From Oceanimonas sp052119705 (GTDB taxonomy: Bacteria > Pseudomonadota > Gammaproteobacteria > Enterobacterales > Aeromonadaceae), in the NCBI RefSeq assembly GCF_052119705.1, contig NZ_JBGQOP010000023.1:1-52810 (forward strand): a stretch of DNA of 52,810 bases, written 5' to 3'. Within the stretch, counting starts at the first letter, position 1, and each line of letters begins with the position of its first letter. Below, piece after piece: positions 8,192 through 15,746 of this stretch. The notes beneath the pieces are model-generated. The model was not told where the DNA came from and did not search any database. It worked only from the letters and a program-made list of their open reading frames with translations. Made by a program: the position numbers and the translations under genes.

Positions 8192-10930
8192 TTGGAAGGA
8201 CTATGGGTTATTTTGGCGATTTCCGCCGTGCTGTTTTTTCCGGTAGGCTCGATATTTGGCTTTTTGGCTTACAAAAATCTTAATAAGCAGGCGGCGCGCC
8301 TTCACTCGCTAAGCCTTGAAGTACAGGCCTTGCGTGGGCAGGTTAAGCGCAATGAGGCCTTAGCGCTGGCTGCAGCTGAACAATCCACGGCGTTACCTGA
8401 TTCCCTCGCCAATCCTATCGAGCAGAGCTCGGCCATGAGCTCGGTAATAAGTTCGGCCATGAGCTCGCCACTAAGCGAGCCCGCAGATTTACAGCCTGAT
8501 CGCCCTGATCTCTCAAGGGCCGCCGCCACGCCTCCCCCAGCCTCGGCGGCGCCTGTTGCTGAGGCATCTGTTTCTCGCCCCGCTAGGCCCAAAGCTCAGT
8601 ATCAGGAATCAGCTTACCCTTATGCGGCACTCTCAGCGGCGCCGTCCCGTGTTATGCAATCGCTTAAACAAAACTGGATGGTATGGCTGGGGGGCTTGAG
8701 TGTGGCGCTGGCCGGTATCTTTATGGTGCACTACTCGGTGAGCGAAGGTTTAATGGGCCCTGTGTTGCAGCTGTTGCTGGCGCTCAGTGTGGGTGGAGTC
8801 TTACATGGCGCTGCCGAATATTTGCGCCGCAGATACGGGTATCGCGATCAAATCTTTGCCGCGCTGGCCGGTGGCGGCAGCGTCACCTTGTATGCCGCCT
8901 TATTGGCGGGCATTCATCATTACCAGCTAATAGGGCCTTGGCTGGGCTTAGCACTATTGGCCGCCGTCTCGCTGGGCACCATGGGGTTAGCGCGCTTGCA
9001 CGGGCCTTTATTGGCGCTCATGGGCTTGAGCAGTGCTTATATAGTGCCGCTGCTGATCGACAGTGATGCTGGCAGCGTGGCCTTTGTCTTAAGTTACAGC
9101 TTATTGATTACCGTCAGCTCGCTATTATTAATGCGTTATGTATTTCGTGACTGGCTTTGGTATACCACCTTGGCTGGTGCGCTCTTGTGGTGGCTGGCGG
9201 CCTTGCTTGTGGGTGGACCATTTTCTGGTGCAGAGCTTGGCGGCGGTATAATGCCCACCTTGCCTCTTTATCTGACGGCCTTGTGGCTGAGTTTTGCGCT
9301 CTTGCCCAACGGGAGCCAGATTGCCAGGGCGCGCCTGCGCGATGCTTTTATTGCCTTGTTAATCGCGTGGGCTTTGTCGATAGCAGGTCAGCCTGTTAGC
9401 GAATCGTTAAGCGAAAGCCCCTTGTTTTTGAGTTGGTTATTGCTCTTGCCGGTGGCGTTATTAATGCCGCAAAGCCGCCAGGCTTTGTGGTATCTGCCGT
9501 GGGGCGCGGTATTCGCTAGCGCCGCCGGTTGGCTGTTGTACTTAATCGGCATGGATCTAGACACGGTTTATTTACGCCAATTCCCCCTTGAGCAACAGGC
9601 TGGCTTTAGCCGTTATTTAATCTTGGCGGCGGCCATCTGTGCAGGCCTTGGCTTTTGGCAATGGCGGTTGGACGATAAACGTCGTTGGGCCTCGCTCAGC
9701 TTAGTGGCGCCTTTGGTGTGGTTAACGCTGGGCTGGCTGTTAATACAGGGCTTTGAGCCCAGCATGGCGTGGGCACTGGGTGCGCTGCTGGCCGGTACCC
9801 TTTATGGCGCGCTGGCAGGCTTATTGCGGCGTTATGCTCATTACCAAAGCGGCCAAGTGTGGGCTATCTTGGCGGCACATTTAAGCTATTCGCTGGCGGT
9901 AACCATGGCGCTGCGCGAGGCCTCACTCACGCAGGCGCTCTCGGTGCAATTTGTCAGCCTAGTATGCTTGGCTCGCCGCTATCGTATGCCGCAGCTTTAT
10001 TTGTTACTGAAAGTGGTGTTGGCCATAGTGGTGGCGCGCCTGACGTTTAATCCTTGGCTGAATGAATACCAGGCTTATACACATTGGAGCCTCTGGACCT
10101 ACGGCGGCACCGCCGCACTAGCAGGCATAGCAACCTATTTATCGGAGCGCACTCACGCCATTCGCCCTTGGTTAGAAGCGGCCAGCCTGCACTTATTAGT
10201 GTTATTTTTGGGCGCAGAATTACGTTACTGGCTTTATGACGGTGATATTTTCAGCCAGCAATACAGCTTTACTGAGGCCACCGTTAATACCCTGCTGTGG
10301 GGCGGGCTCAGTATTACTTATCTGCTGCGAGCCAAAACCGCTCAGCAATTGGCGTGGCTGTATCGCAGTTGCGCGTTAGCGTTGCTGGGCTTGGCCAGCC
10401 TTAGCTATTTGCTGTTGATCAGCTGGTATAACCCTTGGTGGGGCGAAACGGAAATTAGCGCCAGGCCACTCTTTAATATATTGCTGCCCGCTTACGGCGG
10501 CCCCGTGTTGTTGGCATTTGCGCTGAGCCGCTTCCCTCAGTGGGTTCCTAGAATGTGGGCCTTGGCGGTGGCCGGTGGCGGCTTTATGCTGTTTAGCGCG
10601 CTCGAAATTCGCCAACTGTGGCGCGGTAGTGATATGGCGTTTTGGTCTGGCATGAATAGCGGTGAGCTCTATACCTATTCAGTGGTGGGCATGTTGTACG
10701 CCATTATCGCCATTATTTATGCCACCCAAAAAGGCCATGCGCAGTTTTATAAGATTGGCATGACCTTATTGGGATTGGTGATCGCTAAAATTTTCTTAAT
10801 CGACATGGACGGCTTGCAAGGCCTGTGGCGAGTAGCGGCTTTTATGGGCTTAGGCTTGGCATTATTAGGCTTAGCCTGGATGCACCAAAAGGTGCAGCGC
10901 GCCGTGGGTTTGGTGAAGGGAGCGAGATAA
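8192..10930 (+). CDS. Large DUF2339-family polytopic membrane protein
   Basis: A 912-residue integral membrane protein. An N-terminal membrane helix (about 4-27) is followed by a short charged, possibly coiled stretch and an Ala/Ser/Pro-rich linker (about 65-150). From about 165 to the end come some two dozen hydrophobic helices. This layout matches DUF2339 proteins, whose function is not known. No catalytic motif is visible. The start is TTG 8192, after the purine-rich AGAGGGCAAGAG; the nearby ATG at 8203 is out of frame. It is monocistronic and ends before a partial foldback repeat. Confidence 0.82.
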   Translation: MEGLWVILAISAVLFFPVGSIFGFLAYKNLNKQAARLHSLSLEVQALRGQVKRNEALALAAAEQSTALPDSLANPIEQSSAMSSVISSAMSSPLSEPADLQPDRPDLSRAAATPPPASAAPVAEASVSRPARPKAQYQESAYPYAALSAAPSRVMQSLKQNWMVWLGGLSVALAGIFMVHYSVSEGLMGPVLQLLLALSVGGVLHGAAEYLRRRYGYRDQIFAALAGGGSVTLYAALLAGIHHYQLIGPWLGLALLAAVSLGTMGLARLHGPLLALMGLSSAYIVPLLIDSDAGSVAFVLSYSLLITVSSLLLMRYVFRDWLWYTTLAGALLWWLAALLVGGPFSGAELGGGIMPTLPLYLTALWLSFALLPNGSQIARARLRDAFIALLIAWALSIAGQPVSESLSESPLFLSWLLLLPVALLMPQSRQALWYLPWGAVFASAAGWLLYLIGMDLDTVYLRQFPLEQQAGFSRYLILAAAICAGLGFWQWRLDDKRRWASLSLVAPLVWLTLGWLLIQGFEPSMAWALGALLAGTLYGALAGLLRRYAHYQSGQVWAILAAHLSYSLAVTMALREASLTQALSVQFVSLVCLARRYRMPQLYLLLKVVLAIVVARLTFNPWLNEYQAYTHWSLWTYGGTAALAGIATYLSERTHAIRPWLEAASLHLLVLFLGAELRYWLYDGDIFSQQYSFTEATVNTLLWGGLSITYLLRAKTAQQLAWLYRSCALALLGLASLSYLLLISWYNPWWGETEISARPLFNILLPAYGGPVLLAFALSRFPQWVPRMWALAVAGGGFMLFSALEIRQLWRGSDMAFWSGMNSGELYTYSVVGMLYAIIAIIYATQKGHAQFYKIGMTLLGLVIAKIFLIDMDGLQGLWRVAAFMGLGLALLGLAWMHQKVQRAVGLVKGAR

Positions 10931-10947
10931 CACCAGAACTAAGACTT

Positions 10948-11035
10948 ATTTTTGCCACGGAATCCACGGAATCCAAGAAAAATAGAGATTAGATCTGAAA
11001 GGGAGCTTTATGGTTAAGGGCAGGACTTTTGTAGG
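10948..11035 (+). repeat. Partial copy (A) of the MITE-like foldback family
   Basis: It contains TTGCCACGGAATCCACGGAA, then AATAGAGATTAGATCTGAAA and TATGGTTAAGGGC, matching the left half of the copy at 15530. The right half is missing. A REP-like GTAG sequence begins at 11031. The rest of the gap holds only the terminator at 11149. Confidence 0.75.
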
Positions 11036-11148
11036 CGAACGCTTGCTCTCGCATTTTGCCGCAGGCGGAACTGTGATGGGGTAAGGGAAAAAGATAGCGA
11101 AAAGTATCAAGCTAAAAGAGTTGTGGAGGCGTAGGTCTCGCAGGCAAC

Positions 11149-11184
11149 AAAAAGCCGCGCTCTATAAGGGCGCGGCTTTTTTAT
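11149..11184. terminator. Bidirectional terminator between convergent genes
   Basis: AAAAGCCGCGC, a loop of about 9 nt, and GCGCGGCTTTTTT. The A and T runs on either side make it usable from both strands, ending the DUF2339 gene (+) and the TonB receptor gene (-). Confidence 0.88.
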
Positions 11185-11213
11185 ACCTTGCAGCGGTTAA
11201 GAATAAGCGCTAC

Positions 11214-13310
11214 TTAAAAGGAATACTTAGTCGTTATACCAAACATGCGCGGTGCGCCCAGCTGTACATAGTCTTCGACAATGTAACCCTTGTTTGGATT
11301 ATTTCCGAAGTTAAAGCCGCGTACCGCGTAGTCTTCGTCGGTGAGGTTTTTGCCCCACAGGGTAACCAGCCAGTTATTCCACTCATAGCCAAAGCGTGCA
11401 TTGAGCAACGTATAGGCGTCAGAGCGCGCATTGTGGCTATCGGAGAAGTAAAACGCCTCTTTGCCTTCCACATCTAGGCCCGAAAACCAGCCATTGCCGT
11501 GATCAAAGTCTACGCCAAACGCAAACTGATACTCAGGCGCATGTGCGGCGTCGCGACCATCAAATTTAGCGCCGGGCTCTTTTAATTCGGTTTGCAGCAA
11601 GCCAAGGCTGGCGTGTAAACGCACGGCTTGGGTGGCTTGCCACTGAGCTTGCGCTTCTAGGCCATAGCTGTAAGCACTGTCGGCGTTGGCGGTGTAATCT
11701 ACAAAATCCCCCGGGCCTATAATACGTGAGGCCTTAATTTGTGCGTCGTCACGCTGCTGAAAAAACATGGCCACTTGGGTGTGTAAGGTGTCGTCCAGCA
11801 AGTTGTGTTTGGCACCCAGCTCGTAGTTCCACAGGGTTTCGGATTCAAAACTGCGCAGAGCATCAGGAAATTTTGCTTTATCCTTATTACCGCCGCTAGA
11901 GTTATAGCCGCCCACCTTGTAGCCGCGAGCAATCGAGCCATAGAGCATTTGGCTAGCGCTGGTCTGATATTCCAGCGCCATGCGCCCACCCCATAAGAGT
12001 TCGCTGGGCTTGGCTCGGTTACCGTCGTTATCGCTATACAGGGTATGGTCTTCTTCTAAGCGCAAACCGTTTATCCAAGTAAGTTTATCGGTTAAGCCGG
12101 TGGAGAGCTCGCCATAACCCGCATAACGATTCGCTTCATATTCACTGGTAAAGGTGTCTTTTCCTGTGCGTTCGCGCGTTAAGTCTGAGCTGCGATTAAA
12201 GTAATACAGGCCGCCGGTCCAGTCGGTGCTGTCGTTAAACAAGCGAGACTCTTCGGTGGAAATAAAGCGCACATCAACGGTGGCGCCTTTTTCATCCCTT
12301 TGATAGTTATCGAAGGAGTCGTAACCGCTAATTGCGGGATTGAGCCAGTCTTCGTCGAAGCCGTACTCTAGATTGCTCTGATTAACGCTGATGGCGGTTT
12401 CTTGAATAAATTTACTGTTGCCATACCAGCTGGTCTTGCCCGACAAAGCCACTGTTTCTTGGCGATCATGGCCCGGCTGGTCAGACAGCGTGTGGCGAGT
12501 ATTATCGAGAGAGAAGGCGTCATAACCGTTATCTAGGTTGGCGTAAAAGGCGGAGAGATCAATGTCCAAGTCTTCGCTGGCGGCGATATGGAATTTAGTG
12601 CGCAGCAGGGTTTCATCTATGTTGTTGGTGTCATCGCGCTTTAAGTAATCGTTTTTAGTAAAGCCATCGCTGGTATTGCGCTGGGCGGCAAAGCGGTATG
12701 ACACTTTATCGCTCATGGGCCCGCCCACGGCGGCACTCAAGTTTTGGGTATTGTACTGGGCGGCCGTTAGCTCAACGTTACCTTCTAGGGTGTCGGTGGG
12801 CTCATTGGCGCTGATGTTGATCAGGCCCGCCAAGGCATTTGCGCCATATAAACTACTTTGTGGGCCACGCAACACTTCTACTTGCTTGGCATCTAGCAGG
12901 GTGGCGCCTAAGGTGGCAGAGCTCATGTCGATACCATCGACCAACACGCCCACCGACGGGTTAACCGCGCCAATAAACTGGCTGCGCTCGCCCACACCAC
13001 GAATTTGGTAATACTTACCGCGCGAGGCACCGGCGCTTAAGTTCACGTTAGGCGCTTGGGCCAATACGTCTGAGAGGTGCGTGTTACCGGGCTTGTTGAT
13101 TTCAGCCTCATCAATCACGCTTACGCTGGCGGCGGTTTCTTGCAGGCTGTCATCGCGAAAGCTGGAGGTGACTGTGGTGGTTTCTAGGGTATAAACGCCA
13201 GCTGCGCTGTTATCTGCTTGGGCAGGTAAAGCCGTTATTAGGCCTAAGGCTAGGGCTGAAGATAAAGCTGAGGGTGCAAAAGGTAATTGGGGCACTTCAA
13301 GTCTCCGCAT
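11214..13310 (-). CDS. TonB-dependent outer-membrane receptor, probable thiamine uptake (Omr1-like)
   Basis: A 698-residue receptor. A signal peptide ends at ALPAQA, then comes a plug domain (about 45-155, with VLRGPQSSLYGANA) and a beta-barrel ending in the aromatic terminus KYSF. A TPP riboswitch lies 70 nt upstream, so thiamine or a derivative is the likely substrate, as established for Omr1-type receptors. ATG 13310 has no good ribosome site, whereas GTG 13295 is preceded by GGAG at 7 nt and this context is conserved in the paralogous pnuT leader. ATG keeps the two N-terminal arginines of the signal peptide, so the start is unresolved. No gene symbol is assigned because the substrate is inferred. 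Confidence 0.88.
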   Translation of the reverse strand: MRRLEVPQLPFAPSALSSALALGLITALPAQADNSAAGVYTLETTTVTSSFRDDSLQETAASVSVIDEAEINKPGNTHLSDVLAQAPNVNLSAGASRGKYYQIRGVGERSQFIGAVNPSVGVLVDGIDMSSATLGATLLDAKQVEVLRGPQSSLYGANALAGLINISANEPTDTLEGNVELTAAQYNTQNLSAAVGGPMSDKVSYRFAAQRNTSDGFTKNDYLKRDDTNNIDETLLRTKFHIAASEDLDIDLSAFYANLDNGYDAFSLDNTRHTLSDQPGHDRQETVALSGKTSWYGNSKFIQETAISVNQSNLEYGFDEDWLNPAISGYDSFDNYQRDEKGATVDVRFISTEESRLFNDSTDWTGGLYYFNRSSDLTRERTGKDTFTSEYEANRYAGYGELSTGLTDKLTWINGLRLEEDHTLYSDNDGNRAKPSELLWGGRMALEYQTSASQMLYGSIARGYKVGGYNSSGGNKDKAKFPDALRSFESETLWNYELGAKHNLLDDTLHTQVAMFFQQRDDAQIKASRIIGPGDFVDYTANADSAYSYGLEAQAQWQATQAVRLHASLGLLQTELKEPGAKFDGRDAAHAPEYQFAFGVDFDHGNGWFSGLDVEGKEAFYFSDSHNARSDAYTLLNARFGYEWNNWLVTLWGKNLTDEDYAVRGFNFGNNPNKGYIVEDYVQLGAPRMFGITTKYSF

Positions 13311-13379
13311 TAAAAGATACGAAAACCGGGTAACTACAAGGGCAGGCAGGAGAGCAGACAGGGGAGAGCAGAGCGTTGC

Positions 13380-13476
13380 AGCTTCCTATTCCTACGCCGG
13401 TATTAGCCGGATCAGGTTCAAAGGGTTTGCGTCAAGCGCATCTCAGGCAGTAACTTCCTGCCACCCCTTAGGATAT
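13380..13476 (-). promoter_or_regulatory. TPP riboswitch (THI element) of the TonB receptor gene
   Basis: Read on the minus strand it has AGGGGTG, CTGAGA, ACCCTTTGAACCTGATC and CGTAGGAA in the correct order, which are the conserved parts of the thiamine pyrophosphate aptamer. It is nearly identical to the copy at 15328-15426. No run of T residues follows. The leader contains GTCTGCTCTCC, which could pair with the GGAGAC ribosome site, so translational control is my preferred model (inference). Confidence 0.95.
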
Positions 13477-13501
13477 GACTTATGGTTATAAGTCGCGCAC
13501 A

Positions 13502-13529
13502 ATTATACCTATTTAGGCATAAATGTCGA
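13502..13529 (-). promoter_or_regulatory. Predicted sigma-70 promoter of the TonB receptor unit
   Basis: TCGACA (13524-13529), a 16-nt spacer and TATAAT (13502-13507) on the minus strand, about 25 nt upstream of the riboswitch core. The spacing equals that of the pnuT promoter. Confidence 0.7.
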
Positions 13530-13626
13530 CACTTATACACAAAGCGGCCGCTCGTCTGCCTCGTGACCTTAACAAAAAACCGCGATTTTTAGAGCACGGC
13601 CTTTATGACTGTTGATTCGGCGTTCG

Positions 13627-14385
13627 TTAATCAAAATACAGTGATAAATACTGCTTGAGATATTGCTCGGAACTGAGGTTAATGTTGCCCATCTGCAATT
13701 GGCTATCAGGCTTAGGAATAGAGAAAAACGCAAATGAAAAGCGCTCTTGCTGGCGATTTTCAGGTAAGTCCACCTGATGTTGCAGCGCCTTAATCTTGCC
13801 TTCGGTGAGCACCTCCAATAAATATCCGGGGAAAGAAATAATCTTAGTCTGCTTGCCCAGCGCCACCAGTTCTCCTTGCTGATTAAGGTAGGAAAATCCG
13901 CTATCAAGGCCGAACACGAAGGTGGAAAACAAAGATACATCAATGTGGCGCATTAGGCGGGTGTTATCGATCGCCGTAATCGGTGCATTCATTACCGGTG
14001 GATAGTAATTACAAGACACCATATGGCCTAACGAGCTGTGATAAAGCTCAGCAAGCCCGGGTATATTAAGCTGCTCAATCAATGCCAGTTCGCTATTGCG
14101 TACCGCTGTTTGCAGTTCATCCCATTGCTCAGAAAAAAAGCCGTGAAATTCTTTTGGGAAGTCCGCCGGAGGGTGAAACTCTGAGATAACAAACGAGTGC
14201 AGCATATCTCGGTAGTCTTGATTAGTGCTGTCCGTTTGGCCCCAGTAAGAATAGCCCTCTTGGATCTTGGCAAAGTTAGCCTGTAAATACGGTTTTTTAT
14301 ATTCGGTATCCTGCAACACAAAATTACGCAAGGCGTGGCGCAGCTGGGTGTCATCTTTACCCAGTATTTGAGTTTCAAATATCAT
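13627..14385 (-). CDS. 2-oxoglutarate/Fe(II)-dependent oxygenase, isopenicillin-N-synthase family, in a TPP-regulated operon
   Basis: A 252-residue protein. The family signature NYYPP (126-130) is followed by the iron ligands H147 and D149 (RHID) and H203, and by the co-substrate pair R215-F-S217. All catalytic positions are present, so an active dioxygenase is likely. It starts 32 nt after pnuT and belongs to the same TPP-riboswitch-controlled transcript. The substrate is unknown; context suggests thiamine, a thiamine breakdown product or a linked metabolite (inference). Related bacterial loci usually have a thiamine pyrophosphokinase-like gene in this position. Confidence 0.85.
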   Translation of the reverse strand: MIFETQILGKDDTQLRHALRNFVLQDTEYKKPYLQANFAKIQEGYSYWGQTDSTNQDYRDMLHSFVISEFHPPADFPKEFHGFFSEQWDELQTAVRNSELALIEQLNIPGLAELYHSSLGHMVSCNYYPPVMNAPITAIDNTRLMRHIDVSLFSTFVFGLDSGFSYLNQQGELVALGKQTKIISFPGYLLEVLTEGKIKALQHQVDLPENRQQERFSFAFFSIPKPDSQLQMGNINLSSEQYLKQYLSLYFD

Positions 14386-14417
14386 AAAATCTGGTCCTTA
14401 ATAGTGGTAAAAATGGC

Positions 14418-15128
14418 TTATGCAGTTTGAGCCGCGAGCGTTGAATTGCTCGAAGAGCTAAGCCGAGAGTCGAACTCGGCTTGCCGACGATGCTTATGCC
14501 ATTGCCACCATCCATACAGACCTAACAGTAAAAACAAACCGTATTGCAAGGCATAAATAGGCGAGCCTTTAGCGAGATAAATATGAATACCCAGCACATT
14601 GACCAACACCCAGATTACCCAGTTTTCCATGCGTTTTCTTGCCATTAAAAACTGAGCAAAAAAGTTCAGCACTGTGCTTGCTGAATCTCGCACTAACATG
14701 GATGGTTCGGGGATCCAGCTAAATTGGCTCGCTAAGGTAGAAACTATCACCGCCCATACCGCTATGCACAAGATGACGCTTGCGCCGAGTAGATATTGGC
14801 GCGGACGCGATAGCCAACTGGGTACTAATACCAGATTGGTGTTGGGATCTTTACTGCATATCCAAGCTCGCCAGCAGTAGATTTGAATGGGGATATATAC
14901 CAAGTACATGATGGCGTCTGATAGCAAACTCCAGCTAAAAAAAGCCAAATAAGCAGAAATACTCGACCACACCATGCCCAGTAACCAACCGCTGCGTTTT
15001 TCTTTGGCTAGTAATATTAAGCCAAACACACCGGCCAGAGTCGCAATAACTTCTAAAGGTTGTTGGCCCAGCACATATCTCCACTCAACGGCAGTTAACC
15101 AGCTTATGAAAGCCTGCATTATTTCCAT
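14418..15128 (-). CDS. PnuC-family transporter, probable thiamine uptake (PnuT-like)
   Basis: A 236-residue membrane protein of the PnuC facilitator family with about seven hydrophobic segments. Family features include the WRAW tryptophan motif near residue 90 and RMENWVIWVLVN in the second half. The TPP riboswitch upstream points to thiamine and not nicotinamide riboside. ATG 15128 is chosen because AAGGAG lies 8 nt upstream; a GTG at 15137 would overlap that site. The gene overlaps the end of a possible 41-codon leader ORF. The 2OG oxygenase follows in the same operon. Confidence 0.9.
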   Translation of the reverse strand: MEIMQAFISWLTAVEWRYVLGQQPLEVIATLAGVFGLILLAKEKRSGWLLGMVWSSISAYLAFFSWSLLSDAIMYLVYIPIQIYCWRAWICSKDPNTNLVLVPSWLSRPRQYLLGASVILCIAVWAVIVSTLASQFSWIPEPSMLVRDSASTVLNFFAQFLMARKRMENWVIWVLVNVLGIHIYLAKGSPIYALQYGLFLLLGLYGWWQWHKHRRQAEFDSRLSSSSNSTLAAQTA

Positions 15129-15244
15129 AGTGACCACTCCTTCGCAGGAACGAGCGAGCCTAGAACAAAAGACATATAAGTAGCAGTAATAGCTGTTTGC
15201 AGTAAATCAGTAATCGCAGTATTTAAAAGGGATAGTCGAAACAC
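15119..15244 (-). CDS. Candidate 41-codon leader ORF overlapping the pnuT start
   Basis: A GTG at 15244 is preceded by CGGAGACTAAAC, giving GGAG at a 7-nt spacing. The frame stays open for 41 codons and stops with TAA a few bases inside pnuT. The product would be hydrophobic with a signal-peptide-like N-terminus (MFRLSLLNTAITDLL). The same CGGAGACT context precedes a GTG in the TonB receptor leader. It may be a regulatory leader peptide, a translational-coupling device, or the remnant of a duplicated 5' end. Nothing shows that it is translated. Confidence 0.35.
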   Translation of the reverse strand: MFRLSLLNTAITDLLQTAITATYMSFVLGSLVPAKEWSLWK

Positions 15245-15327
15245 GTTTAGTCTCCGTATAAGTTTATAGATATAAATACGAAAACCGGGTAATTACGAGA
15301 GCAGGCAGGTGAGGGCAGAGCAGTGCA

Positions 15328-15426
15328 TTGCGGCTTCCTATTCCTACGCCGGTATTAGCCGGATCAGGTTCAAAGGGTTCGCGTCTGCGCATCTCAGGCA
15401 ATCGTAACTGCCACCCCTTAGGATAT
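15328..15426 (-). promoter_or_regulatory. TPP riboswitch (THI element) of the pnuT-oxygenase operon
   Basis: A second complete aptamer on the minus strand with AGGGGTGGCAG, CTGAGA, ACCCTTTGAACCTGATC and CGTAGGAA. It differs from the 13380 copy mainly in the P3 loop. Flanking leader sequence (CCCGGTTTTCGTAT and GCAGGCAGG) is also shared, so the two leaders are paralogous. Confidence 0.95.
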
Positions 15427-15451
15427 GACTTAATGTTATAAGTATAGCCGC

Positions 15452-15479
15452 ATTATACTCATTTTGGTATAAAGGTCTA
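15452..15479 (-). promoter_or_regulatory. Predicted promoter of the pnuT-oxygenase operon
   Basis: TAGACC (15474-15479), a 16-nt spacer and TATAAT (15452-15457) on the minus strand, just upstream of the riboswitch. Confidence 0.65.
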
Positions 15480-15529
15480 GGTTAACGCAAAGCTGCTTCA
15501 AGCAGCGCCAAGCTCAACGAAAAGATATA

Positions 15530-15719
15530 TTTGCCACGGAAGAACACGGAACCCACGAAAAAATAGAGATTAGATCGGAAAGGGATTTTTATGGTAAGGG
15601 CTAAAACACCACGCCGTGAGTAGGCGGGCTCTGGTTCTTACCATTAAAATTTCTTTGGCTCTTTTTGACCTTATCTCATGTTAATTTTTTCGCATGTTTG
15701 GTGGGTTTCGTTGCAAAAG
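15530..15719 (+). repeat. MITE-like foldback element, copy B
   Basis: About 190 bp. The left end is TTGCCACGGAAGAACACGGA, with a core AATAGAGATTAGATCGGAAA. The right end is GGTGGGTTTCGTTGCAA. Left and right halves are imperfect inverted copies of each other, including ATGGTAAGGG against CTTACCAT. It lies 27 bp from the 3' end of the FAD monooxygenase gene. Confidence 0.8.
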
Positions 15720-15746
15720 TAACATTTGTCTCTGGTTGACAGTTTT

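Noticed and set aside
11121..11477. 118-codon plus-strand ORF over the receptor gene end
   Set aside because: Shadow of the receptor gene's C-terminal barrel, starting within the terminator.
13560..13620. Terminator after the oxygenase gene
   Set aside because: AAAAATCGCGGTTTTT is weak with mostly A-T pairs; not called.
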